From NCBI GenBank assembly GCA_964036275.1, contig OZ038440.1, positions 12,003,690 to 12,067,689 of the forward strand: a stretch of DNA of 64,000 bases, in the 5' to 3' direction. This document shows positions 12,695 through 23,778 of this stretch, piece after piece. The position numbers and the translations under genes were made by a program. Each line of letters opens with the position of its first letter. Position 1 is the stretch's first letter. Below the pieces are notes generated by a model. The model saw nothing but the letters and a program-made list of their open reading frames with translations, did not search any database and was not told the DNA's origin. The DNA comes from Litoditis marina (taxonomy: Eukaryota > Nematoda > Chromadorea > Rhabditida > Rhabditidae).

Positions 12695-14813
12695 TTGAAA
12701 AAAACAACATTTGATTTTTATATTAGTTTTCATTTATTTCTGCCCCCTAGGGGCGTTCAAAAATTGCGTATGCCACCCATGTTTCAGGGGACATCGCGGG
12801 CAATTGGGAAAAGTTTTCAACCAGCAATAAAAGCACCTCGGCAAAGCCTCATTGGTCACTTTACCGCCACTGCGCAAAGCTGGCGAGAAAATACGCCACC
12901 GACTAGCTCCTGGGTTTCCCCGTATCTAGTATGGGTTGCACAATGTGGGATTTTGTCTGACCGAAACGCTCTGTATGCCCTCCATTGTATACACTCACTA
13001 CCACAAGACCAGTTGTTGTAGTTTGAACCTTTACTGCACAGTTTCATCGAGTATGAAAACTGTTTATATTGACAATTGAAATGTTTTACACTCTATTTTT
13101 GATAATCTGCTCTTCTTCATGAAGTGTACTCACTATCACAACAACAATTGTTGTAGTTTGAACTATCACTACACAATTCTACCCAGTATGAAAATTGTTT
13201 ATCTGGACTAACATTTAAACAGTTTTGAAAAAAACAACATTTGATTTTTATATTAGTTTTCATTTATTTCTGCCCCCTAGGGGCGTTCAAAAATTGCGTA
13301 TGCCACCCATGTTTCAGGGGACATCGCGGGCAATTGGGAAAAGTTTTCAACCAGCAATAAAAGCACCTCGGCAAAGCCTCATTGGTCACTTTACCGCCAC
13401 TGCGCAAAGCTGGCGAGGAAATACGCCACCGACTACCTCCTGGGTTTCCCCGTATCTAGTATGGGTTGCACAATGTGGGATTTTGTCTGACCGAAACGCT
13501 CTCTATGCCCTCCATTGTATACACTCACTACCACAAGACCAATTGTTGTAGTTTGAACCTTTACTACATAGTTTCATCGAGTATGAAAACTGTTCATATT
13601 GACAATTGAAATGTTTTACACTCTATTTTTGATAATCTGCTCTTCTTCATGAAGTGTACTCACTATCACAACAACAATTGTTGTAGTTTGAACTATCACT
13701 ACACAATTCTACCCAGTATGAAAATTGTTTATCTGGACTAACATTTAAACAGTTTTGAAAAAAACAACATTTGATTTTTATATTAGTTTTCATTTATTTC
13801 TGCCCCTAGGGGCGTTCAAAAATTGCGTATGCCACCCATGTTTCAGGGGACATCGCGGGCAATTGGGAAAAGTTTTCAACCAGCAATAAAAGCACCTCGG
13901 CAAAGCCTCATTGGTCACTTTACCGCCACTGCGCAAAGCTGGCGAGGAAATACGCCACCGACTACCTCCTGGGTTTCCCCGTATCTAGTATGGGTTGCAC
14001 AATGTGGGATTTTGTCTGACCGAAACGCTCTCTATGCCCTCCATTGTATACACTCACTACCACAAGACCAATTGTTGTAGTTTGAACCTTTACTACATAG
14101 TTTCATCGAGTATGAAAACTGTTCATATTGACAATTGAAATGTTTTACACTCTATTTTTGATAATCTGCTCTTCTTCATGAAGTGTACTCACTATCACAA
14201 CAACAATTGTTGTAGTTTGAACTATCACTACACAATTCTACCCAGTATGAAAATTGTTTATCTGGACTAACATTTAAACAGTTTTGAAAAAAACAACATT
14301 TGATTTTTATATTAGTTTTCATTTATTTCTGCCCCCTAGGGGCGTTCAAAAATTGCGTATGCCACCCATGTTTCAGGGGACATCGCGGGCAATTGGGAAA
14401 AGTTTTCAACCAGCAATAAAAGCACCTCGGCAAAGCCTCATTGGTCACTTTACCGCCACTGCGCAAAGCTGGCGAGAAAATACGCCACCGACTACCTCCT
14501 GGGTTTCCCCGTATCTAGTATGGGTTGCACAATGTGGGATTTTGTCTGACCGAAACGCTCTCTATGCCCTCCATTGTATACACTCACTACCACAAGACCA
14601 ATTGTTGTAGTTTGAACCTTTACTACATAGTTTCATCGAGTATGAAAACTGTTCATATTGACAATTGAAATGTTTTACACTCTATTTTTGATAATCTGCT
14701 CTTCTTCATGAAGTGTACTCACTATCACAACAACAATTGTTGTAGTTTGAACTATCACTACACAATTCTACCCAGTATGAAAATTGTTTATCTGGACTAA
14801 CATTTAAACAGTT

Positions 14814-15114
14814 TTGAAAAAAACAACATTTGATTTTTATATTAGTTTTCATTTATTTCTGCCCCCTGGGGGCGTTCAAAAATTGCGTATGCCACCCATG
14901 TTTCAGGGGACATCGCGGGCAATTGGGAAAAGTTTTCAACCAGCAATAAAAGCACCTCGGCAAAGCCTCATTGGTCACTTTACCGCCACTGCGCAAAGCT
15001 GGCGAGAAAATACGCCACCGACTACCTCCTGGGTTTTTTGTTGTAGTTTGAACTATCACTACACAATTCTACCCAGTATGAAAATTGTTTATCTGGACTA
15101 ACATTTAAACAGTT
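14814..15114. repeat. 301-bp deleted satellite unit
   Basis: Same deletion as at 12393 but with one T fewer at the junction. Confidence 0.85.
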
Positions 15115-15386
15115 TTGAAAAAAACAACATTTGATTTTTATATTAGTTTTCATTTATTTCTGCCCCCTAGGGGCGTTCAAAAATTGCGTATGCCACCCAT
15201 GTTTCAGGGGACATCGCGGGCAATTGGGAAAAGTTTTCAACCAGCAATAAAAGCACCTCGGCAAAGCCTCATTGGTCACTTTACCGCCACTGCGCAAAGC
15301 TGGCGAGAAAATACGCCACCGACTAGCTCCTGGGTTTCCCCGTATCTAGTATGGGTTGCACAATGTGGGATTTTGTCTGACCGAAA

Positions 15387-15391
15387 CGCTC
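15387..15391 (+). repeat. 5-bp target-site duplication, left
   Basis: CGCTC lies directly before the 5' LTR and again after the 3' LTR (21629-21633). An uninterrupted satellite unit has GAAACGCTCTCTATG once. BEL/Pao elements typically make duplications of this length. Because the LTR also starts with TCTC, the edge could shift by 1-3 bases. Confidence 0.8.
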
Positions 15392-15829
15392 TCTCGCCAG
15401 CGATACCATTTCTCACTAATAATTGTCACTGCCCAAGAGATCGGGCCGGTCCAATCAATGACCAGAGAACGGGGCTCCGCCCACTTCTCGCCAACCAGCA
15501 TTAGCTGGATAGTCGAAAGGTCACTCTTGAATATAAACTCGTAGAGAATGGTCGCTAGCGATAACGCTTAAATATCGTTCTTACAAACTCGTACTACTTA
15601 CTTACAATCGCCTCCCCGTTCAATCTATGTTGTTATGTTTCTATGTTATAAGATACACAGTATAAATCAATGTGTTCTATATTGTTCTGTGGTAACTATA
15701 CGTTCAATCGTATCATACTTGTCTAGCTATTGAACTCGGGTACACGTTAAACTACACGAAAGAGTATAGACGGGAAAAGACGTGGCAATAGGTAAATTAT
15801 AAGTAGACTCTCCCACTGGAGTCGAAACA
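15392..15829 (+). repeat. 5' LTR
   Basis: 438 bp, TCTCGCC...GAAACA, the same length and by eye the same sequence as 21191-21628. A TATAAATC string at 15661 could be the core promoter. The last bases lead directly into the primer site. Confidence 0.93.
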
Positions 15830-15842
15830 TGGTGCATCGGCC
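15830..15842 (+). promoter_or_regulatory. primer-binding site, tRNA-Gly
   Basis: TGGTGCATCGGCC starts immediately after the 5' LTR. It is the complement of a tRNA 3' end ...GGCCGATGCACCA, which matches the general form of nematode tRNA-Gly. The tRNA match is from family knowledge and was not checked against this genome. Confidence 0.7.
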
Positions 15843-16734
15843 TAATCGCGAAGGCCAATCAATATCGTGTAACCTATCTTGTACCCAAATCGAAAACATT
15901 CGGAATAAAGAATAGTAGAGTCGTTAAAGATAGTTCAGCTCAAAAAACAAAAAGGTCCAGAACTAGGGAAACTGGCATTGATGTCTGCAGATTTGGACAA
16001 CGTCGAACGCTAAGAAACAGCACAAAGGACAGTTCAGATAGTAGAAAAATTTGAATTCGAAATGTAGCCGTTACGGAGTTGCAAACCGTTTGATTAGTGC
16101 GAAAACGATGTTAAACCCACCAGACGGGTCTCTCGCAAGAAGGAAAAATTGCGGTCTGGGACACGAATCGAGGTCTCCTGAAAGAGCGTGTCTAACTACT
16201 AGGTGAAGCGAAGCAGCCGTGAAAGTGCAGCACCGATTCAAGGTTAAATTCATGACGTTTAAAAGCACGTCATTGTCGTTTAAACCGAAAAATTCCTCGA
16301 AACGGAATCGGAGAGCGTGAACTATTGAAGACGAAGAAAACTAGGAAATAGTCCGGAAAATCGATAATACTACAAAATGAAGTATCTGAAAAAGAGGGTA
16401 AGTAGTAAAGAGTAAGAAAAAGAATATGAATAAAATTAAAATAAAGTTTGAACATCGAAAAAACCTGGCAAAATGTCAAAGATCAGAGTGCAGAGGTCGA
16501 GAGGTCGAGGTCAGACAGTGAGGGGCAATGGTCATGAAGCGAAAGCCCTGATTATCAAGAGTACAGTAATCACAATTAAAAACGACGGCCTAAAAAACTC
16601 GGGTCCAATCAGATCAAAGTACAAGAGAACACACAGTTCTACAAATTATTGTGTATTGGAACATAAAGTGTATACAATTGCGGTTATTCTCGTTTGTGTT
16701 TGTTGTTTGTGTTTTCTGGTAAAGACCTTCAATC
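15843..16734 (+). other. retrotransposon leader before gag
   Basis: Untranslated leader of about 0.9 kb. It contains a 103-codon frame (16473-16784) that overlaps the gag start in another phase. Its N-terminus is basic and a hydrophobic stretch (VYTIAVILVCVCCLCFLV) lies near residues 67-84. I cannot tell whether it is translated. Confidence 0.45.
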
Positions 16735-17655
16735 ATGCCGACATGGGGAAGCGTGAAAGGAGGTCTCACTCGAAAAATTACTGAAAGTCGGACTTTGAGA
16801 GATAAAATAAAAGTAGATTTAGACTCGGGACATTTCGATTCATTAGTAAATAATGTCGCACTTTCACAAATCGATTCTTATTTAGATGCTATAGAGTTTA
16901 GGGTTCATAGAATCGAAGAGCAAAAAACTTTAGTTCATGGATATTGCATTGAAATCGAGGATACGGCGACGCGAAAAGCAGCCGAAAGGGACATTGAGCA
17001 GAGCATTACAAATTCGGAATGTGAGGAGATTTTGACAGATTTAGATAATTTTATTCTCGCATTAAGGTCGGAAAGACGTCGTTTAGCGAATAATTCGATT
17101 GTAGTACCTCAACCACAGGTACAGCAAAATACTAGAGTTCGTATACCGGAGTTGAAACTGCCTGAGTTTTCCGGAGACCATACGGAATACGAGGAGTTCT
17201 GGAACGTTTTTGAGGCGTCTATAAATTCGAATCAATGTTTATCGAATCTCGAGAAATTAATCACTTTGAAATCATTGCTCAAAGGTCCAGCTGAAGTAAT
17301 CCTAAAAGGAATAGCATTAGATGGAACAATGTACCAGAAAGCGGTAGATTTATTCCAAAAAAGATTCGCAAATGCTGTTACAACTCGTGCGTCTATCTTG
17401 AAAAAACTCGAGAAAACTCCAAATTCGAACTCGGACTGTAAAGAATTGAGGAAAACTTATGATCTACTCGTGGCTTATATGACTATGTTAGAAGGTCATG
17501 ATGCGAATGCAGCAAAGTCGGGGGTAACTGTAGAACTCATTAAGAAAAAATTTCCTCTGAAAATTCGTCAAAATTTAGCTCGTGCAGAACATAAGGCAAC
17601 AAATTCGTGGACATGCAAAGAACTATTCGAGGCGTTAGATGAGATTATAGTATAA
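16735..17655 (+). CDS. Gag, BEL/Pao type (matrix-capsid part)
   Basis: 306 codons from ATG at 16735 to TAA at 17653. The protein matches the DUF1759 gag pattern of BEL/Pao elements. Residues about 138-150 read RIPELKLPEFSGD, followed by an E-x-x-E-F-W-N-V-F-E block, a leucine-rich KLITLKSLLKGPAEVILKG stretch and a QKRFANAVTTRASIL block. The N-terminal third is helical and charged. This part would build the particle shell in the cytoplasm. The stop is unusual: the same frame stays open for another 1.5 kb and the nucleocapsid zinc knuckles lie beyond it. The TAA is either a nonsense mutation or a recoding point. No splice pair that removes it was obvious. Confidence 0.85.
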   Translation: MPTWGSVKGGLTRKITESRTLRDKIKVDLDSGHFDSLVNNVALSQIDSYLDAIEFRVHRIEEQKTLVHGYCIEIEDTATRKAAERDIEQSITNSECEEILTDLDNFILALRSERRRLANNSIVVPQPQVQQNTRVRIPELKLPEFSGDHTEYEEFWNVFEASINSNQCLSNLEKLITLKSLLKGPAEVILKGIALDGTMYQKAVDLFQKRFANAVTTRASILKKLEKTPNSNSDCKELRKTYDLLVAYMTMLEGHDANAAKSGVTVELIKKKFPLKIRQNLARAEHKATNSWTCKELFEALDEIIV

Positions 17656-19224
17656 GAAGAAATCGTAGGGGGGGTAGACGTTTCAGATTCGGAATCGGAA
17701 AAGGTAAGTTCGTCGTTCTACACCAGCGAGCGAGAACAGTACAAGGACCACAGAAGGAGAGAAGAATCACGGAGACCCTGCACGTACTGTAAGCTGACAG
17801 GACACAACAGCGAGGACTGTAAAAAGGTAAGCTCTTTGGATGTTCGGAAATATATTTTGCACACTGAAAAACGGTGTTATAAATGTCTAAATGATAATCA
17901 TTCGTATAAGGAGTGCAAAAGCGAGTACAAATGTCGAATATGCGATAGAAATACTCACCATACGTCGATATGTTTTAAGAATAAAATATCGGACGAAAAA
18001 GAGCGCGGTAGGAGTAGAAATAAGGATAATTATTCGGACAAAAATCGAGACTATAGTAGAGATAGTTATAGTAAGAATCGAAATCGTTCAGGGAGTAGAA
18101 ATAGTCGTGATGGGAGAAACCACGATAAATATCGCGACCGTTCACGATCAAGAGAAAATAGCAGTTCACATAGAAGTAGATCAAATTCGAATACTCGAAA
18201 TGGTAGTCAAAGTAAATCGCCTAGTCGTTCAGTTCAGTTCAATGCACAGGCAGAAACTAGAACTAACGTAGCAATTAAAGCGTTAGGGACAAAAGTCGAG
18301 AAAAAAGATACGCACATATATTCGGTTGAATCAAAAAGTAAAATACAATTGATGACGGTATGTGCAGAAGTGTATAATACGGTTAAAAATCGATATCAAC
18401 CAGTAACGATTCTACTAGATTCAGGATCCCAGAAGAGTTTCGTGAGCAGGTCATTAAAAGAATCGTTAGGTGTATCAACAATAAGATCAGAATCATTAAC
18501 AGTCATTGGATTCGGAGATAACAAAAGTCGTTCTATTTCAGATATCGTGAACATAAGAATCGGAAAAGAAGGAAGAAAAATCATCGATATTACGGCAAAC
18601 ACCCAGGAGAAAATTACGGGAAGATTCATCACAGCAGAGATGGAAAAAGAAGATCAAATCGAAATGAAGAAACGACGGATTATCTGGAATGGAGGGAAAT
18701 CAGAAAGGTTAGTTACGGCTGATATACTCATTGGTATTGACTATTTTTGGAAAATAATAGATTCGGAAAAACCTCAATTCAAATTGCCATCGGGATTATT
18801 CGCCACTCCAACAATATTCGGATATATAGTATCGGGGGCGAAGGATTTAGTAGATTCGGAAAAAACGTACCTAGTTAACCATGTACAATTAGATGAATCG
18901 ACTAAGTTCTGGGATTTAGAAACTATCGGAATATTCGACGATCCTTCTATAGAGAGGGATCGAGTAGAGCGTGAGGAAATAATCGATAACTTTAATAAGT
19001 CGGTAATAACAGAAAATGGCCAACTTTTTGTGAAATTTCCATGGAACGGTAATGAATCGAAACTCGCTAATAATTACGCAATTGCATATAAACGTTTAGA
19101 GTCGCAGAGTAGGAATTTACGTAAGAACTCGGCAATATGGGAGAACTATATCCTTTTTATGCATAATTCTATGTCTATCCCATTCAATATCGTTCTATGT
19201 CTATCCCATTCAATATCGTCCTGA
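17656..19224 (+). CDS. nucleocapsid and aspartic protease, Pol truncated
   Basis: This frame continues in phase with gag directly after its TAA and ends at TGA 19222. The first ATG would be 17836, but that would skip one knuckle. Three perfect C-x2-C-x4-H-x4-C knuckles occur: 17779-17820, then two more over about 17875-17973. An RS/RD-rich basic linker follows (about 18000-18220). Next comes the retropepsin-like domain with LLDSGSQKSF (D at 18418-18420) and a closing FGYIVSG (about 18817), the DUF1758 pattern. After that, the usual linker to reverse transcriptase (LFVKFPWNGNE, YKRLESQSRNL) is present, but sequence homology stops at about 19160 beside a 26-bp tandem duplication. RT, RNase H and integrase are missing, so the element cannot copy itself. 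Confidence 0.8.
   Translation, partial: EEIVGGVDVSDSESEKVSSSFYTSEREQYKDHRRREESRRPCTYCKLTGHNSEDCKKVSSLDVRKYILHTEKRCYKCLNDNHSYKECKSEYKCRICDRNTHHTSICFKNKISDEKERGRSRNKDNYSDKNRDYSRDSYSKNRNRSGSRNSRDGRNHDKYRDRSRSRENSSSHRSRSNSNTRNGSQSKSPSRSVQFNAQAETRTNVAIKALGTKVEKKDTHIYSVESKSKIQLMTVCAEVYNTVKNRYQPVTILLDSGSQKSFVSRSLKESLGVSTIRSESLTVIGFGDNKSRSISDIVNIRIGKEGRKIIDITANTQEKITGRFITAEMEKEDQIEMKKRRIIWNGGKSERLVTADILIGIDYFWKIIDSEKPQFKLPSGLFATPTIFGYIVSGAKDLVDSEKTYLVNHVQLDESTKFWDLETIGIFDDPSIERDRVEREEIIDNFNKSVITENGQLFVKFPWNGNESKLANNYAIAYKRLESQSRNLRKNSAIWENYILFMHNSMSIPFNIVLCLSHSISS
19167..19218 (+). repeat. 26-bp tandem duplication at pol deletion junction
   Basis: Two perfect adjacent copies of TTCTATGTCTATCCCATTC plus AATATCG (19167-19192 and 19193-19218). 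They sit exactly where the pol frame loses homology. This looks like a scar of template switching or end joining. Confidence 0.85.
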
Positions 19225-19344
19225 TTATTTCGTAATTATTCGATGTTAGACGGTGGCTGGAGAATTTCTCGATTCTAACCAGATAGAAACACCGTCAAAA
19301 AGGGATTTGGCTAATAATCGAACTTACAGATAAACCGGTGAAAA

Positions 19345-21072
19345 ATGGATATAGGATTTGTCAAACCGTTGTGGACACCGTACCATCGATTTTGTATGGG
19401 ACGAGGTTTGGCGAGCGGCCAGTTCGTCTGCGTATCAGCGATCTACACACTCTCTGAGTCGCTGGCAAATGATCAACGACCGCTCGCCCCGCATCGCTCA
19501 ATCAATCGAACCCTCAGCTGTCTTTATGGGGAAAATGGCGACTATAACATCGACAGAATACTTGAGGATGAGCTACTCGGGCCCGACCAGCCCATCGTGC
19601 CTACAGGAGAAGAGGAAGAAACTGTGCAAGCCCAAGAGATCGAAGAAAACGTCGTAGCAGAAGAACCGATGGAAGACATGGAGGTAGAATTCGATTTCGA
19701 GCTAGGAGGACTATTTGACGATATTAACGAATCGATTATCGAAGAAAATAGCGAAAATGAGTCGAAAAATTCGGGCGAATTCAAAAGGAATAAGCCGGTT
19801 AGTAAGGGGGAAGGTACTAGCAAAGGCGCAGTACAAAAGACGCTAGAGCGAAATTCGTACGACCCAAAATACATGACCGTGGGAAAATACCTTCCAATCA
19901 TCGAAAATAAAAATCGGGTATCAGAAAAAACGGAAGTAGATAGGAAGTTGGAAGAAGTTAAAAATCGGGTGATTGAAACAAAAAAGAATAATTCGCAATT
20001 ACAGAAAGAGTCGAAGAAAAAGTCGGTGGAGGACCTCGAAGCTACACTGAACACGGCGCTGATGGCAATCGAAGAACAAGCGGTGAGAGCTAATGATAGA
20101 ATCGCTTCATATAACTCACTATTCGAAGATCTGAAAATAATAGATAAAGATACGTTGGTAGATATTTCGGATGTATTGAGAAAATCGATAGACGAAGCCT
20201 TAGAGGCAATGGATATTACAAAGAATTCGGAACTGATGAGACATTATTATTCATCGAAACGTAATCGGAAAAATAAGAGAAAGGGAGAAGACGAGAAAGA
20301 GAAAATAATCGAGTGTTCAATCGGAATATTGCAGGATCACATTCGACTAACTGCAGACCACATGCAAGCAATCCAAATTCGCATACATGAACTCGAGAAA
20401 CTAGTGGAGGATATCTCGCAGGTAAACAACTCAGTTCAGTCTACGTCAACAAATTCGATGAACAGTTATAGTCATAGTTCATTTCCGCAGCTTGGCTGTC
20501 ACGGAGAGAAAGGGAGTAATAATAATACGTCAAAGGTAAATACGAGAAGGTGGGAAAAGCTACCTGAAAACTTCGGCAATAAATCGTATTACAAAGAATC
20601 GTTCCAGAAACGCCACGGAACGGCTGAGGAAGGCGGCTCTCCACCCAAACGGCAAAATTGTCAGAGGGAGGTAGTGCCAGCCCCCCAGTTGTTCGCTCGT
20701 CCAGTGCAGGCCGAGAGAGTTCAACCTGCGAGAGAACAAGTCGAAGAAGTTGAAGAACGCCCTCAACAAGCGGTGCATAATCGTCCGAACATTCGTCCGA
20801 ACAACGTCGATCAACAAGCAGCCGCAGCAAACCGTCGCAGACTCGAAGAGGAAGTCGGAGCCGTTCGTTGTCTCTACTGTCACGGGTCTCACTGGAGTGC
20901 AATGTGCCGTAATGTTCAAAATTACGATGACCGGGAGGACATAGTTCGTGTGATGGGACGTTGTCGTGTATGTCTCAAACGCCATCTGGGAATCTGCCGA
21001 TCAAACCACAGATGCAGGGAATGCGGGAGTCCGGACCATCACCAATCGTTGTGTCGCCCCATCAACAAGTGA
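19345..21072 (+). CDS. second Gag-like protein with C-terminal zinc knuckles
   Basis: 575 residues from ATG 19345 to TGA 21070, in the place of pol. A CTTACAG acceptor-like site lies 15 bases before the ATG, so a spliced mRNA is possible. Residues about 85-130 are strongly acidic, 190-230 basic, and about 225-385 form long charged helices, likely coiled coil. A Q/R/P-rich stretch follows. The C-terminus (509-575) has three metal-binding motifs: CLYCHGSHWSAMC, CRVCLKRHLGIC and a canonical CRECGSPDHHQSLC. This layout fits the nucleocapsid end of another BEL/Pao gag rather than an envelope, as I see no signal peptide or membrane segment. I infer capture from a different element. Its role (packaging, chaperone, interference) is unknown. 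Confidence 0.7.
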   Translation: MDIGFVKPLWTPYHRFCMGRGLASGQFVCVSAIYTLSESLANDQRPLAPHRSINRTLSCLYGENGDYNIDRILEDELLGPDQPIVPTGEEEETVQAQEIEENVVAEEPMEDMEVEFDFELGGLFDDINESIIEENSENESKNSGEFKRNKPVSKGEGTSKGAVQKTLERNSYDPKYMTVGKYLPIIENKNRVSEKTEVDRKLEEVKNRVIETKKNNSQLQKESKKKSVEDLEATLNTALMAIEEQAVRANDRIASYNSLFEDLKIIDKDTLVDISDVLRKSIDEALEAMDITKNSELMRHYYSSKRNRKNKRKGEDEKEKIIECSIGILQDHIRLTADHMQAIQIRIHELEKLVEDISQVNNSVQSTSTNSMNSYSHSSFPQLGCHGEKGSNNNTSKVNTRRWEKLPENFGNKSYYKESFQKRHGTAEEGGSPPKRQNCQREVVPAPQLFARPVQAERVQPAREQVEEVEERPQQAVHNRPNIRPNNVDQQAAAANRRRLEEEVGAVRCLYCHGSHWSAMCRNVQNYDDREDIVRVMGRCRVCLKRHLGICRSNHRCRECGSPDHHQSLCRPINK

Positions 21073-21190
21073 ATATCCATTTGATTTTGTTACGGTTTAT
21101 GTTGTTATTGTTAACCTTTGTTTCATGTTTAAGACGGGGACAAATTCGGTAGTAGTTATGTGATGTAAAATTCGTGTTTTCCGGCGGGAA

Positions 21191-21628
21191 TCTCGCCAGC
21201 GATACCATTTCTCACTAATAATTGTCACTGCCCAAGAGATCGGGCCGGTCCAATCAATGACCAGAGAACGGGGCTCCGCCCACTTCTCGCCAACCAGCAT
21301 TAGCTGGATAGTCGAAAGGTCACTCTTGAATATAAACTCGTAGAGAATGGTCGCTAGCGATAACGCTTAAATATCGTTCTTACAAACTCGTACTACTTAC
21401 TTACAATCGCCTCCCCGTTCAATCTATGTTGTTATGTTTCTATGTTATAAGATACACAGTATAAATCAATGTGTTCTATATTGTTCTGTGGTAACTATAC
21501 GTTCAATCGTATCATACTTGTCTAGCTATTGAACTCGGGTACACGTTAAACTACACGAAAGAGTATAGACGGGAAAAGACGTGGCAATAGGTAAATTATA
21601 AGTAGACTCTCCCACTGGAGTCGAAACA
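21191..21628 (+). repeat. 3' LTR
   Basis: 438 bp, by eye identical to the 5' LTR. A short purine run (GGCGGGAA) just before it could serve as the polypurine tract. Confidence 0.93.
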
Positions 21629-21633
21629 CGCTC
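21629..21633 (+). repeat. 5-bp target-site duplication, right
   Basis: CGCTC, the partner of 15387-15391. The satellite continues with TCTATGCCC. Confidence 0.8.
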
Positions 21634-23476
21634 TCTATGCCCTCCATTGTATACACTCACCACCACAAGACCAATTGTTGTAGTTTGAACCTTTACTGCA
21701 CAGTTTCATCGAGTATGAAAACTGTTTATATTGACAATTGAAATGTTTTACACTCTATTTTTGATAATCTGCTCTTCTTCATGAAGTGTACTCACTATCA
21801 CAACAACAATTGTTGTAGTTTGAACTATCACTACACAATTCTACCCAGTATGAAAATTGTTTATCTGGACTAACATTTAAACAGTTTTGAAAAAAACAAC
21901 ATTTGATTTTTATATTAGTTTTCATTTATTTCTGCCCCCTAGGGGCGTTCAAAAATTGCGTATGCCACCCATGTTTCAGGGGACATCGCGGGCAATTGGG
22001 AAAAGTTTTCAACCAGCAATAAAAGCACCTCGGCAAAGCCTCATTGGTCACTTTACCGCCACTGCGCAAAGCTGGCGAGAAAATACGCCACCGACTAGCT
22101 CCTGGGTTTCCCCGTATCTAGTATGGGTTGCACAATGTGGGATTTTGTCTGACCGAAACGCTCTCTATGCCCTCCATTGTATACACTCACTACCACAAGA
22201 CCAGTTGTTGTAGTTTGAACCTTTACTGCACAATTTCATCGAGTATGAAAACTGTTTATATTGACAATTGAAATGTTTTACACTCTATTTTTGATAATCT
22301 GCTCTTCTTCATGAAGTGTACTCACTATCACAACAACAATTGTTGTAGTTTGAACTATCACTACACAATTCTACCCAGTATGAAAATTGTTTATCTGGAC
22401 TAACATTTAAACAGTTTTGAAAAAAACAACATTTGATTTTTGTATTAGTTTTCATTTATTTCTGCCCCCTAGGGGCGTTCAAAAATTGCGTATGCCACCC
22501 ATGTTTCAGGGGACATCGCGGGCAATTGGGAAAAGTTTTCAACCAGCAATAAAAGCACCTCGGCAAAGCCCCATTGGTCACTTTACCGCCACTGCGCAAA
22601 GCTGGCGAGAAAATACGCCACCGACTAGCTCCTGGGTTTCCCCGTATCTAGTATGGGTTGCACAATGTGGGATTTTGTCTGACCGAAACGCTCTCTATGC
22701 CCTCCATTGTATACACTCACTACCACAAGACCAATTGTTGTAGTTTGAATCTTTACTACATAGTTTCATCGAGTATGAAAACTGTTCATATTGACAATTG
22801 AAATGTTTTACACTCTATTTTTGATAATCTGCTCTTCTTCATGAAGTGTACTCACTATCACAACAACAATTGTTGTAGTTTGAACTATCACTACACAATT
22901 CTACCCAGTATGAGAATTGTTTATCTGGACTAACATTTAAACAGTTTTGAAAAAAACAACATTTGATTTTTATATTAGTTTTCATTTATTTCTGCCCCCT
23001 GGGGGCGTTCAAAAATTGCGTATGCCACCCATGTTTCAGGGGACATCGCGGGCAATTGGGAAAAGTTTTCAACCAGCAATAAAAGCACCTCGGCAAAGCC
23101 TCATTGGTCACTTTACCGCCACTGCGCAAAGCTGGCGAGAAAATACGCCACCGACTAGCTCCTGGGTTTCCCCGTATCTAGTATGGGTTGCACAATGTGG
23201 GATTTTGTCTGACCGAAACGCTCTGTATGCCCTCCATTGTATACACTCACTACCACAAGACCAGTTGTTGTAGTTTGAACCTTTACTGCACAGTTTCATC
23301 GAGTATGAAAACTGTTTATATTGACAATTAAAATGTTTTACACTCTATTTTTGATAATCTGCTCTTCTTCATGAAGTGTACTCACTATCACAACAACAAT
23401 TGTTGTAGTTTGAACTATCACTACACAATTCTACCCAGTATGAAAATTGTTTATCTGGACTAACATTTAAACAGTT

Positions 23477-23778
23477 TTGAAAAAAACAACATTTGATTTT
23501 TATATTAGTTTTCATTTATTTCTGCCCCCTGGGGGCGTTCAAAAATTGCGTATGCCACCCATGTTTCAGGGGACATCGCGGGCAATTGGGAAAAGTTTTC
23601 AACCAGCAATAAAAGCACCTCGGCAAAGCCTCATTGGTCACTTTACCGCCACTGCGCAAAGCTGGCGAGAAAATACGCCACCGACTACCTCCTGGGTTTT
23701 TTTGTTGTAGTTTGAACTATCACTACACAATTCTACCCAGTATGAAAATTGTTTATCTGGACTAACATTTAAACAGTT
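23477..23778. repeat. 302-bp deleted satellite unit
   Basis: Same deletion junction as the unit at 12393. First unit of the 2422-bp higher-order block. Confidence 0.85.

Larger units (their letters stand above)
15392..21628 (+). mobile_element. BEL/Pao-type LTR retrotransposon, non-autonomous
   Basis: 6237 bp with two 438-bp LTRs that look identical by eye, a tRNA-Gly primer site, gag (DUF1759-like), CCHC knuckles and a DUF1758-like aspartic protease. The pol region stops just where reverse transcriptase should begin. A second 575-codon Gag-like frame fills the remaining 2 kb. No RT (YxDD), RNase H or integrase motif was found in any frame. It sits inside a satellite unit, which resumes exactly after the element. 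The matching LTRs and clean target duplication mean a recent insertion, presumably with enzymes supplied by another element. Confidence 0.93.

Noticed and set aside
19225..19345. Remnant of integrase or a DUF5641-type end of pol
   Set aside because: Short readable pieces exist in other frames, but none shows a recognisable motif and stops interrupt them.
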